Shown: positions 1 through 7,009, numbered from the stretch's first letter. The stretch is DNA of 7,962 bases from Zoogloeaceae bacterium (GCA_031273145.1 JAISSL010000106.1:1-7962); one strand, 5' to 3'. Numbers and translations are program-made. The notes: a model not told the origin generated them from the letters alone.

Positions 1-113
1 GTATTCGGTAGCTTGTCGAGCGCGACAATGGCGTTTGTCACGATCTGGCAGGAATCGCCCAGATTGGAACCCAGGGCAACGTAGGCCAGCATTTCTGGAG
101 CGGAATCAGGCAT
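1..113 (-). CDS. folK: FolK (HPPK), N-terminal part, runs off the left edge
   Basis: 2-amino-4-hydroxy-6-hydroxymethyldihydropteridine pyrophosphokinase transfers pyrophosphate from ATP to the pterin in cytoplasmic folate synthesis. Only the first 37 codons are present. The start reads MPDSAPEM, followed by AYVALGSNLGDS at residues 10-21, which is the N-terminal HPPK hallmark (A-x-[IV]-[AG]-[LI]-G-S-N-L). The ATG (113-111) overlaps the end of pcnB by 8 bases (106-113, ATGCCTGA), and no convincing ribosome binding site precedes it, so translation is probably coupled to pcnB. The pcnB-folK order is common in beta- and gammaproteobacteria. The catalytic and ATP-binding residues lie outside the window, so intactness cannot be judged. 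Confidence 0.92.
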   Translation of the reverse strand, partial: MPDSAPEMLAYVALGSNLGDSCQIVTNAIVALDKLPN

Positions 114-1476
114 CGTTCACAGGCGCGGATTCTTCGGAATATTCCGCGTTTTTCGTCGGCTTGCTCCGCCGTTTGCGTCGCCGTTTTTTATTGCCGTTTG
201 CTACCGGCAGCAGCATTTCCGCCCGCGTTTGGGTATCGGCTTCCTGAAAGGCGAGCCACCAGTCCGGCAATTCCGGCGCGATTTCCCCGGCCTCGGCGCG
301 TAACAGAAGAAAATCATAGGCGGCGCGAAAGCGCGGATGCGCCAGAATGCCATAGACCCGTTTGCCGGAGCGTTGTTCCAAGCGCGACTGCAACGCCCAG
401 ATTTCCTTGATGTCGGCGGCAATGCGTCGGGTAATGGCGAGTTTTTCGCCCTGGGTTTGCAGGACATCGCTCATGGCCTGGAACAAGGCCGTCTGTGGCG
501 GCTCGCCTTCCTGACAGAGTTTCTGCCAGGTGACATTGACTTCCCGCCAGAGCAGGACGGCAAAGAGAAAGGCGGGAGAAGAGGTTTTGCCCTCGCGGAT
601 GCGCTGATCCGTGTTGGCAAGCGCGAGCTGGATGAACTTTTCGCCCTGCGGGTCGTGCAGCGCCATGTCCAGCAAAGGCAGGGTATCGTGTTGCAGCCCC
701 TCGGCGCGTAAGGCGGAGAGGCATTCGATGGCATACCCGGAAGTGAGCATTTTCAGGATTTCGTCGAACAGACGCGGCGTCGGCACGTTTTCCAGCAAAA
801 CGGCCATCTCCCGAATGGGGCGACGCGCCTCAGGGTCTATGAACAGCCCCAGTTTGGCGGCAAGGCGTACCGCGCGCAGCATCCGCACCGGGTCTTCCCG
901 ATAGCGGGTCTTCGGGTCGCCAATGACGCGCAGTGTCTTTTGTTTCAGGTCGGCAACGCCGTGGTGGTAATCGAGGATGTGTTCGCTAACCGGGTCGAAA
1001 TAAAGGGCGTTGATGGTGAAATCGCGGCGGGCGGCGTCTTCGGACTGGTTGCCGAATACGTTGTCGCGCAGCAGGCGACCATGCGCGTCGGTTTTTTCGG
1101 CATGTTTTTCTCTGCCCCGAAAGGTCGTGATTTCGACGATTTCCCTGCCCATGTAGGCATGAACAATCTGGAAGCGGCGACCGATCAGACGGGAACGCTT
1201 CAGGCAACGGCGCACCTCATCCGGGGTGGCATCGGTAGCCACGTCGAAATCCTTGGGCGTAATGCCGGTCAAAAGGTCGCGCACCGCGCCGCCGACGACA
1301 TAGGCTTTATGTCCCTGTTGCTGGAGCGTTTCGCAGACCTTGCGGCTGCCGGAGCTGATCTGTTTTCGGCGAACCGGATGGGATTCAGGCGGAATGATGG
1401 CGGGTTCGACAGCGCGCGCAAGGGTAGTGCCTTGTTCGGGTTGGCGGAAAATACGGCGGATTATTTTACGGATCAT
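106..1476 (-). CDS. pcnB: Poly(A) polymerase I (PcnB)
   Basis: Adds poly(A) tails to RNA 3' ends, marking transcripts for decay; cytoplasmic. With the ATG at 1476 the product is 456 aa, close to the usual 450-470. The class II nucleotidyltransferase head is clear: GGAVRDLL at 62-69, then KDFDVATDATP with the metal-binding DFD at 76-78, GRRFQIVH at about 99-106, RRDFTINAL at 150-158 and REDPVRMLRA at 193-202. The extended N-terminus before GGAVRD and the lysine/arginine-rich tail at about 430-439 favour PcnB over a tRNA CCA-adding enzyme. Start choice: an in-frame TTG at 1509 would add 11 residues, but neither start has a clear ribosome binding site; I chose the ATG because MIRKIIRR resembles betaproteobacterial PcnB starts. 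It lies downstream of the FHA gene in the same reading frame and overlaps folK. Confidence 0.94.
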   Translation of the reverse strand: MIRKIIRRIFRQPEQGTTLARAVEPAIIPPESHPVRRKQISSGSRKVCETLQQQGHKAYVVGGAVRDLLTGITPKDFDVATDATPDEVRRCLKRSRLIGRRFQIVHAYMGREIVEITTFRGREKHAEKTDAHGRLLRDNVFGNQSEDAARRDFTINALYFDPVSEHILDYHHGVADLKQKTLRVIGDPKTRYREDPVRMLRAVRLAAKLGLFIDPEARRPIREMAVLLENVPTPRLFDEILKMLTSGYAIECLSALRAEGLQHDTLPLLDMALHDPQGEKFIQLALANTDQRIREGKTSSPAFLFAVLLWREVNVTWQKLCQEGEPPQTALFQAMSDVLQTQGEKLAITRRIAADIKEIWALQSRLEQRSGKRVYGILAHPRFRAAYDFLLLRAEAGEIAPELPDWWLAFQEADTQTRAEMLLPVANGNKKRRRKRRSKPTKNAEYSEESAPVNDA

Positions 1477-1548
1477 TTTTCGGTTTTGAGAGGCTTCCGC
1501 CGCGCTCAAGGCATGGCGCGGTATCGGCAGGCATTGCCCGATGGCTTG

Positions 1549-2385
1549 TCAGGACTTCAGGAAAAAACGCATGTGTACCCCGGCAATTTCGATTTCATCT
1601 CCGTCGTTCAAGCGATGGGGCGTATCCCCCAGGGGCTGGCGGTTGATGAGCGGGCGCGGGTCGCCTTCCACGTAGGAGAGATAATAACACTGCAACTCGC
1701 GGCTGACGGCGGCAACCTGTCCGCCATTTTTTCCGAGCAGGACATATTCCTTGTTGAGCGGTAGTTCCTTCCCCCGGTTGCTGCCGCTCAGGATGCACAG
1801 CGCCGCGTGTTCTTCGGCGCCTGGCAGATTCTCCGTGAGGGAAAACGGATTGGGGGGAGAGAAATCAGGAGGACGTGGCTTGCCCGCCGTGGGAACATGG
1901 ACGCCTGGCGCATCTTCCGCGAGGGAGAACAGTTCCGGGAGAGGCGCGTCAGGAGGATGCGGGTCGGCGGCAACGGGCGTAATGGATGTATTGGTGTGTT
2001 CCAGCTCGGTGGGGATCGAAAGCTCACCGAACTGGGTGGAGGTTCCGATGTCGCCCATCTCGATCATGCCTTCCTCGAACTGCTTTTCGGCAGGCGTAGC
2101 CTCTATCAGATATTTTATCTTGTACTTGCCAAAGCCGATTTCATCGTTGTGGTGGAGCACGCATTTCTTGATGCTGCGCCCATTGACCTGGGTTCCGTTC
2201 GTGCTCTGCAAATCTTCGAGAAAGGAATCGTTCAGGATGGTGACGATGGCGGCATGTTCCCCGGAAATGGCGAGATTGTTGATCTGGATGTCGTTGTTCG
2301 ACCGCCTGCCGATCGTGATGCGCGGCTTGCTGAGATGAAACTCATTCAGCACCAGACCGTCCATGGAAAGTACCAGTTTTGCCAT
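1549..2385 (-). CDS. Two-FHA-domain protein (phosphothreonine-binding)
   Basis: A 278-aa soluble protein with no signal peptide or membrane segment. The N-terminal FHA domain (about 1-95) is canonical: ITIGRRSNNDIQI with Arg27, ISGEHA with Ser41 and His44, and STNGT with Asn63-Gly64, the residues that bind a phosphothreonine peptide. A proline-rich linker (about 100-190) contains two copies of a PPD...FSL.E..PG unit. The C-terminal part (about 193-278) looks like a second, degenerate FHA fold: LCILSG, LLGK where the Arg would be, NRQPL, and LNDGDEIEIAG; the binding Arg, Ser and His are not recognisable. Similar two-FHA proteins occur in betaproteobacteria, but I know no settled function. A good ribosome binding site (GAGGA, complement of 2392-2396) sits before the ATG. 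No Ser/Thr kinase or phosphatase is visible nearby. It is divergent from cheB and is followed by pcnB. Confidence 0.9.
   Translation of the reverse strand: MAKLVLSMDGLVLNEFHLSKPRITIGRRSNNDIQINNLAISGEHAAIVTILNDSFLEDLQSTNGTQVNGRSIKKCVLHHNDEIGFGKYKIKYLIEATPAEKQFEEGMIEMGDIGTSTQFGELSIPTELEHTNTSITPVAADPHPPDAPLPELFSLAEDAPGVHVPTAGKPRPPDFSPPNPFSLTENLPGAEEHAALCILSGSNRGKELPLNKEYVLLGKNGGQVAAVSRELQCYYLSYVEGDPRPLINRQPLGDTPHRLNDGDEIEIAGVHMRFFLKS
1829..1957. repeat. Diverged 45-bp direct repeat inside the FHA gene
   Basis: Positions 1829-1873 and 1913-1957 match at 31 of 45 bases by hand alignment, offset by 84 bp (28 codons, in frame). They encode the paired PPD...FSL.E..PG units of the FHA protein linker (residues about 144-161 and 172-189). 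This looks like an old in-frame duplication of the linker rather than a mobile repeat. Confidence 0.7.
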
Positions 2386-2783
2386 TTCGTGTTCCTCTAT
2401 TGACTCGATCCGCGTGTTTTTTCCGGCGTAAAGTAATTTCGGGTTGAGAAAGTGGAAATATTATCATGCGCGCCGGTCAAAGTAACCAGTCTGACACATG
2501 TTACGATGATTTTGTTCCGTGCGGGAAACCACTCAATCTGTTTGTGATAATGATTCAGGCCATTGCCGCAAAAGGCCGCAAGGCCGGGAACGTCGGCAAG
2601 GTGAGCGGGTTTTGGCGGGATTGCCTGTGTGGCGTGGGCGCTCTGGCGGGGGGAGAAAACGGTTGCCAAAACGGGGGAGTTTCGGAAAATAACGTTTCAT
2701 AGTGTTACAATGGATAGGACAAGGTACTACGTCCCTAACCAGGGCGGTGTAAAAGCGACAGGAAACCAGAGGCAAAATATTCC
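2386..2783. promoter_or_regulatory. Divergent intergenic region between the FHA gene and cheB
   Basis: This 398-bp gap must hold the promoters of both flanking genes. For cheB, an extended -10-like element TGTTACAAT lies at 2703-2711 with no good -35; a ribosome binding site candidate AGAGG is at 2768-2772, 11 bases before the ATG. For the FHA gene, GATAAT on the minus strand (2462-2467) is a weak -10 candidate. A nested inverted repeat sits at 2563-2599: outer arms TTGCCG/CGGCAA and an inner GGCC-GCAA-GGCC at 2574-2585. Open frames of 78 and 90 codons in the gap have no family resemblance or good start signals and are not called. The promoter assignments are weak. Confidence 0.4.
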
Positions 2784-3944
2784 ATGGCAGAAAAAATCAA
2801 GGTCATGATCGTGGATGACTCCATCGTCGTCCAGCAGGTCATCATGAAAATGCTCCAGAATGATCCGTGGATTGAGGTCATAAGCACGGCTTCCGACCCG
2901 GTCATGGCGCGGGAGAAAATGGATCAGCGCTGGCCGGATGTGCTGATTCTCGACGTTGAAATGCCGCGCATGGACGGCCTTTCTTTCCTCGCCCAGTTGA
3001 TGAATGAGCATCCTACCCCCACCGTTGTCTGTTCCAGCATGGTGGTGTCGGGGAGCAAGATAGAAAAAGATGCGCTGGCAGCGGGCGCGGTTTCTGTCAT
3101 CTGCAAACCTCGTGTAGGGGTCAGGCAGTTTCTGGAAGAAAATACGACGAAACTCTGCCAGACGATACGTATGGCGGCGCGCGCCGATTTGAAGGGCTTG
3201 CTGAAGAAAGGCCGCGCGCGAGCGCCTTCGGCAGAGACTGCCCAGCGCGCTACGCTGGAAACATTCACCTCACATGCCAAACTTCCTGCCGATGCCGTAT
3301 TGACCCTGAATCAACACGCGCCCGTGTTGTACGCGGGCGAGCGGTTCATTGCCATCGGTACTTCCACGGGCGGGACGCAGGCTCTTGAAAGCGTGCTGAC
3401 CAAACTGCCTGAAGATACGCTCGGACTGGTGATTGTCCAGCACATGCCGGCCAACTTTTCCGCCAGCATGTTTACCGAGCGTCTCAATGGCCTGTGCGCG
3501 CTTGAGGTGCGCGAAGCGCGCCAGGGCGACCGGATACGCCCCGGTCTGGCGCTTGTTGCGGCAAGCGGCAGACATATGCTCGTAAAGCGCGAGGGCTTGC
3601 AATACCGGATAGAAATTCGGAACGGCCCCCCTGTCAGTCGTCATATTCCCTCGGTTGACGTGTTGTTTCGCTCGGTTGCCAACAGCGCCGGGCCGAACGC
3701 GCTTGGTATCATCATGACGGGGATGGGGGACGATGGCGCGATAGGCTTGAAGGAAATGCGCGATGCTGGGGCAAAGACCATTGCCCAGGACGAAGCCAGT
3801 TGTATTGTGTTCGGAATGCCCAAGGAAGCTATTCGGTTGGGCGCGGCAAACGAAGTCTTGTCGCTCAACAAGATTCCTGAGGCCATCACTGCGTATGGGC
3901 GTGAGTATTATGGGCGTGACAACAAGAACAAGAAATCGGAGTGA
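2784..3944 (+). CDS. cheB: CheB, chemotaxis protein-glutamate methylesterase/glutamine deamidase
   Basis: Demethylates (and deamidates) glutamate sites of methyl-accepting chemoreceptors, resetting sensitivity; activated by phosphorylation from a CheA kinase. The 386-aa product has the full two-domain layout. The receiver (about 5-125) has acidic pair Asp11-Asp12, phosphoacceptor Asp57 in LILDVEMPRMDG, Ser84 and Lys108. A basic linker (about 130-185) leads to the methylesterase domain (about 187-370) with the complete catalytic triad Ser194 (GTSTGG), His220 (VQHMP) and Asp317 (TGMGDDGA). It ends in a lysine-rich tail. No cheA, cheW, cheR or receptor is adjacent; it stands alone between the FHA gene (divergent) and hemL (convergent). 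The nearest chemosensory genes are pilG-pilH-pilI about 3.1 kb downstream, so it may serve that pathway or a distant che cluster. Confidence 0.95.
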   Translation: MAEKIKVMIVDDSIVVQQVIMKMLQNDPWIEVISTASDPVMAREKMDQRWPDVLILDVEMPRMDGLSFLAQLMNEHPTPTVVCSSMVVSGSKIEKDALAAGAVSVICKPRVGVRQFLEENTTKLCQTIRMAARADLKGLLKKGRARAPSAETAQRATLETFTSHAKLPADAVLTLNQHAPVLYAGERFIAIGTSTGGTQALESVLTKLPEDTLGLVIVQHMPANFSASMFTERLNGLCALEVREARQGDRIRPGLALVAASGRHMLVKREGLQYRIEIRNGPPVSRHIPSVDVLFRSVANSAGPNALGIIMTGMGDDGAIGLKEMRDAGAKTIAQDEASCIVFGMPKEAIRLGAANEVLSLNKIPEAITAYGREYYGRDNKNKKSE

Positions 3945-4073
3945 AGGGAGATATAAAATCCCCAGGAATCCTTGCTTTGCCGGGGCTAAACAGCTACCCA
4001 TCGTAGTTTCAGCGCCAGAAGATGACATCTTTCAAACTCCTGCCCGAAGATTGATAAAACCTTCCCCTTGCAT
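3945..4073. other. Convergent intergenic region cheB/hemL
   Basis: A 129-bp gap where two transcription units meet. For cheB, a weak plus-strand stem AGCTAC/GTAGTT (3992-3997 with 4003-4008, one G-T pair) is followed by only three Ts, a poor terminator. A 13-bp palindrome AAGATGACATCTT lies at 4019-4031, with a loop too small for a stable hairpin. I see no gene here. Confidence 0.5.
3951..3985 (-). terminator. Weak terminator candidate for thiD-thiE-hemL
   Basis: Read on the minus strand after hemL, CCCCGG (complement of 3980-3985) can pair with CCTGGGG (complement of 3960-3966, one bulged base), followed by ATTTTATAT. The stem is short (6 pairs), the loop is 13 bases and the T tract is only four, so this is a weak call. 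It is the best candidate in the gap. Confidence 0.3.
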
Positions 4074-5351
4074 TCAGCACGTGGCAAAAAATCGTTCGGC
4101 GGCCTGTACCGTGGCGGCGATGTCTTCCGCGCTATGCGCGGCAGAAACAAAACCCGCCTCGAAGGCGGAAGGGGCAAAGTAATGTCCGGCTTCTAGCATG
4201 GCATGGAAAAACCGGTTGAAAGCCTCGGCATCGCAGGCCATGACTTCCGGGAAAGAAGCGGGAGGCTTCGGCGCGAAATACAGCCCGAACATGCCGCCAA
4301 CCGATTGCGCGGCAAAGGGGATGTCATGCTTTGCTGCCGCCTGTCGCAAGCCTTCGCAGAGCTGGGCAGTCCGTTCGGCAAGGCGCTCATAAAAACCTTC
4401 CGCCTGAACCAGACGCAGGGTCGCCAGTCCTGCCGCCACCGCCAGCGGATTGCCGGAGAGCGTTCCCGCCTGATAGACCGGCCCCAGGGGAGAGATTTTT
4501 TCCATGATTTCCCGCTTGCCGCCAAAGGCCGCAAGCGGCATCCCTCCGCCGATAACCTTGCCAAAAGTGGAAAGGTCGGGCGTAATGCCAAACAACCCTT
4601 GCGCCGAGGAAAGCCCCACCCGAAAGCCGGTCATGACCTCATCGAAAATCAGAACCGCGCCGTGGCGGGCAGTCAGCTCGCGGCAGGCCGCCAGAAATTC
4701 CGGGCGCGGCATAATCAGATTCATGTTGCCCGCAACCGGCTCAAGGATAATCGCCGCAATCTCGTTCGGGTGCTGGGCAAACGCTTGGGTCAATGCCTCT
4801 GGATCGTTGTAGGGCAGCACCAGGGTATGCCGCGCAACATCCGCCGGAACGCCGCCGGAAGAAGGATTGCCAAAGGTGAGCAGGCCGGAACCGGCCTTGA
4901 CCAGCAGGCTGTCGCTATGGCCGTGGTAACAGCCCTCGAATTTCACCAGCCTGTCGCGTCCGGTATGGCCTCGCGCCAGACGGATGGCGCTCATGGTCGC
5001 TTCCGTGCCGGAAGAAACAAGACGCACCAGTTCCAGCGAAGGAACCAGGCGACAGAGTAATTCCGCCAGTTCGATTTCCGCCTCAATGGGCGCCCCGAAG
5101 GAAAGCCCTCGTCCGGCGGCTTCCTGCACTCTCGCAACCACCTCTGGATGGGCATGTCCCAGAATCAGTGGCCCCCAGGAACCCACGTAATCCAGATATT
5201 CCTTGCCTTCTACATCCTGAAATCTTGCGCCAAAACCCTTGGCGAAAAAGCGGGGGATTCCGCCGACCGAGCGAAAGGCGCGCACCGGCGAATTGACCCC
5301 GCCGGGGATGAATTGTTGCGCTCTGGCGAACAGACTGGCATTGTCAGGCAT
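4074..5351 (-). CDS. hemL: Glutamate-1-semialdehyde 2,1-aminomutase (HemL)
   Basis: PLP enzyme that converts glutamate-1-semialdehyde to 5-aminolevulinate, the C5-route precursor of heme and other tetrapyrroles; cytoplasmic. The product is 425 aa, as expected for the family. SSGTEA (113-118) binds the PLP phosphate, DEVMTGFR (237-244) carries the aspartate that contacts the pyridine nitrogen, and Lys265 in [10 protein letters not shown] is the Schiff-base lysine, at the same number as in E. coli HemL. An upstream in-frame start at 5387 would add 12 residues inside thiE; the ATG at 5351 is preferred because GAGGAG (complement of 5359-5364) lies 7 bases before it and the protein starts MPDNASLF, as in the family. 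The start overlaps the thiE stop by 8 bases (ATGCCTGA, 5344-5351). It is last in the thiD-thiE-hemL set. Confidence 0.97.
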   Translation of the reverse strand: MPDNASLFARAQQFIPGGVNSPVRAFRSVGGIPRFFAKGFGARFQDVEGKEYLDYVGSWGPLILGHAHPEVVARVQEAAGRGLSFGAPIEAEIELAELLCRLVPSLELVRLVSSGTEATMSAIRLARGHTGRDRLVKFEGCYHGHSDSLLVKAGSGLLTFGNPSSGGVPADVARHTLVLPYNDPEALTQAFAQHPNEIAAIILEPVAGNMNLIMPRPEFLAACRELTARHGAVLIFDEVMTGFRVGLSSAQGLFGITPDLSTFGKVIGGGMPLAAFGGKREIMEKISPLGPVYQAGTLSGNPLAVAAGLATLRLVQAEGFYERLAERTAQLCEGLRQAAAKHDIPFAAQSVGGMFGLYFAPKPPASFPEVMACDAEAFNRFFHAMLEAGHYFAPSAFEAGFVSAAHSAEDIAATVQAAERFFATC

Positions 5352-6027
5352 GGGAGAACTCCTCAAAAAGTTGCTGGTAAGCGGCAACCCGCGCCGTGAT
5401 GGCGGCGGCGGGGCGGGAAAAAATATCGTGAATCACGGCAAGCATCGTAACGCCCATCTGAATGAGCGGTTGGGCATTTTCCAGGGTAATGCCGCCAATC
5501 GCGCAAATCGGCAACGAAAGCTGGCAGGCGCGGCGGAAAATTTCAGGGGATGCCAAGGCAGCCTCCGGCTTGGTGGAAGAAGGATACGCCGCGCCAAAGG
5601 CCAGATAAACGGCGTGCCCGGTATCCGGTTCGCTCTGGAATATCCGGGCGAAATGCGCGGCGCGGCTAAAATCCTGATAGCAGGAAATGCCAATGACTGC
5701 CGTGTCGGCCAATATCTTACACGCGGAGACTGGCGTTATGTCGTTTTTTCCGAGATGCACGCCTGCCGCGCCAACGGCCTGGGCAAGCCGGACATCATCG
5801 TTGATGACCAAGGCCGCGCCGTGCGCGTGGCAAAGGTCGTTCAGCGCCTCGGCCTGCTGCTGGCGCAGGGGCGCGTCCGCCCTCTTGTGGCGATACTGTA
5901 TCCAGCGGCATCCGCCGATCAGCGCGGCGCGAACCGAATCCATGAGCTTGTCCGTATCCGGCTCGTCCGGCGTGACCGCATAGAGGCCGGATAAGGGCGG
6001 ATAAGGAGAGGGCAGGGTTTGCGTCAT
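5344..6027 (-). CDS. thiE: Thiamine-phosphate synthase (ThiE)
   Basis: Couples hydroxymethylpyrimidine diphosphate with carboxy-thiazole/thiazole phosphate to make thiamine phosphate; cytoplasmic TIM barrel. The 227-aa product shows the family motifs in order: QYRHK (44-48, family usually QYR/LR-x-K), INDD (75-78), GVHLGKND (89-96), [11 protein letters not shown] (144-154, the pyrophosphate loop with Ser and Thr-Lys) and AIGGIT (176-181, phosphate binding near the C-terminal end). Its ATG overlaps the thiD stop as ATGA (6024-6027) with no strong ribosome binding site, suggesting coupled translation. The last codons contain the hemL ribosome binding site. ThiD directly upstream makes its pyrimidine substrate. 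TenI is a related alternative, but the complete motifs and the thiD neighbour favour ThiE. Confidence 0.94.
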   Translation of the reverse strand: MTQTLPSPYPPLSGLYAVTPDEPDTDKLMDSVRAALIGGCRWIQYRHKRADAPLRQQQAEALNDLCHAHGAALVINDDVRLAQAVGAAGVHLGKNDITPVSACKILADTAVIGISCYQDFSRAAHFARIFQSEPDTGHAVYLAFGAAYPSSTKPEAALASPEIFRRACQLSLPICAIGGITLENAQPLIQMGVTMLAVIHDIFSRPAAAITARVAAYQQLFEEFSHA

Positions 6028-6830
6028 GACCGATTGGAGTTTGTGATTGCAAAGAGGCGGTTGGGAATGGCCTGTCCCCGTCCCGGATGATACGCAGCCT
6101 GCAAGGCATTCGAGACATAGCGTTGCGCTTCATAGACCGCAGTTTCCATAGGATAGCCATGCGCCAAAAAGGCGGCGACGGCGGAAGCGAGCGTACAGCC
6201 GGAACCGTGGTAGGTATCCGGCAGGCGCGGCCAGGTATCCGCGTGAATCGCGCCCTCTCTGCCATACAGGGTATTGATGACCGGCTCTGTCGCCGCATGG
6301 GTTCCGGTTATCAACACATGCCGCGCGCCCCGTTCCAGCATGGCCTCTGCCAATTGCGGCAGGGGCGTTGCAGGCGGCATGTCCGGGCAGAGGGCATAGG
6401 CTTCCGGCACGTTGGGGGTTATCAGTTCGGCAGCGGGCAATAAGGTATTCCGCAAGGCATCCCGCAGGGAATCGTCCGCCAGACGGTCGCCGCGCCCGGA
6501 AGCCAGAATCGGGTCGAGTAGCAGCGGCACCTTGAGACGCGCCGCAGTTTCTGCCGCGATAGAGGCATGGGCGGCCTGACCCAGTAACCCAACCTTGATG
6601 GCGGCAATGGGAATGTCCGCGAGCAAACAACTGGTTTGCTGGCGGACGAAATCCGCCGCTATGGGAAATACGGCTTCGACGCCCTTTGTATCCTGCGCCG
6701 TCAGGGCGGTGACGACGGTGAGCGGATGGCAGCCCAGGGCGGCAAGAGTCAGGCAATCGGCCTGAAGGCCCGCGCCGCACACGGGATCGCTGGCGGCAAA
6801 GACAAGCACGGCGGGAGGGGAAGATGGCAT
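6024..6830 (-). CDS. thiD: Hydroxymethylpyrimidine/phosphomethylpyrimidine kinase (ThiD)
   Basis: Ribokinase-fold enzyme that phosphorylates HMP to HMP-P and then HMP-PP for ThiE. The product is 268 aa, the usual length. Visible motifs: ASDPVCGAGLQAD (13-25, substrate-binding N-terminus), TALTAQDT (41-48), LDPILASGRG (105-114), LITPNVPEA (136-144) and the anion-hole segment HGSGCTL (208-214) with the catalytic Cys212. A TTG directly before the ATG could add one residue. No Shine-Dalgarno sequence is visible upstream (complement of 6831-6850), which is odd for the first gene of an operon. It is first in thiD-thiE-hemL and divergent from pilG. I found no TPP riboswitch signature (CTGAGA or the downstream conserved block) in its leader, so if thiamine controls it, it is by another means or a promoter further away. 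Confidence 0.95.
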   Translation of the reverse strand: MPSSPPAVLVFAASDPVCGAGLQADCLTLAALGCHPLTVVTALTAQDTKGVEAVFPIAADFVRQQTSCLLADIPIAAIKVGLLGQAAHASIAAETAARLKVPLLLDPILASGRGDRLADDSLRDALRNTLLPAAELITPNVPEAYALCPDMPPATPLPQLAEAMLERGARHVLITGTHAATEPVINTLYGREGAIHADTWPRLPDTYHGSGCTLASAVAAFLAHGYPMETAVYEAQRYVSNALQAAYHPGRGQAIPNRLFAITNSNRS

Positions 6831-6898
6831 CAAAGCAAATTTTTACCGGGTTTTGAGGGGAAAAGAACGCAAAAAATCTGGCGAAGCGAAAGAGGATT

Positions 6899-6923
6899 GG
6901 GTAAGATAAACAAAATTTTACCC
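6899..6923. repeat. Inverted repeat/hairpin in the thiD leader
   Basis: Arms GGGTAAGAT (6899-6907) and ATTTTACCC (6915-6923) pair over 9 positions, one being G-T, around a 7-base loop (AAACAAA). In plus-strand RNA the G-T is a wobble; in minus-strand RNA, the thiD leader direction, it becomes an A-C mismatch. It may act as a DNA operator rather than an RNA hairpin. The role is unknown. Confidence 0.55.
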
Positions 6924-6988
6924 GAATTTGTTGCATTTCATGCCCTGAAGCAGAAAGAACAGTGTGGAAATAGCAGGCGGAGACGGCT

Positions 6989-7005
6989 TTGAGTGTTACA
7001 CTCAA
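6989..7005. promoter_or_regulatory. Perfect 17-bp inverted repeat, candidate operator of pilG
   Basis: TTGAGTGTTACACTCAA is a perfect 7-bp inverted repeat around TTA. Its left arm doubles as a -35-like TTGAGT (6989-6994), and a -10-like TATAGT follows at 7010-7015, though the 15-bp spacing is short. The symmetry and position suggest a dimeric regulator site, but I cannot assign the regulator family. Confidence 0.5.
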
Positions 7006-7009
7006 TGCC

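Noticed and set aside
1506..1514. Minimal ATG-CCT-TGA reading frame overlapping the upstream TTG of pcnB.
   Set aside because: A two-codon frame occurs often by chance and has no ribosome binding site.
940..1764. A 274-codon plus-strand open frame running across pcnB and the end of the FHA gene.
   Set aside because: It is antisense to pcnB, whose product carries all family motifs, spans two genes and has no recognisable domain. Long antisense frames are common in GC-rich coding DNA.
2546..2556. GATAATGAT-like sequence, a possible Fur box.
   Set aside because: One half matches the classic Fur box well, but the other half matches at only about 2 of 9 positions, giving roughly 12 of 19 overall; too weak to call.
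2397..2702. Small open frames (90 codons minus, 78 codons plus) in the FHA/cheB gap.
   Set aside because: The minus frame starts at a TTG, neither has a clear ribosome binding site, and their peptides look like translated intergenic DNA.
3992..4008. Small stem AGCTAC/GTAGTT after cheB as a terminator.
   Set aside because: Six pairs including one G-T and only three following Ts; not a convincing intrinsic terminator.
3270..4028. A 252-codon minus-strand open frame opposite cheB.
   Set aside because: It mirrors the methylesterase domain of CheB; no domain, ribosome binding site or coherent start supports it.
5239..5994. A 251-codon plus-strand open frame opposite thiE and the hemL start.
   Set aside because: It is antisense to two well-supported enzymes and reads as compositionally arginine/glycine-rich noise.
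6130..7005. A 291-codon minus-strand open frame overlapping thiD in another frame.
   Set aside because: It is a frame-shifted shadow of thiD; the thiD frame has the full kinase motifs.
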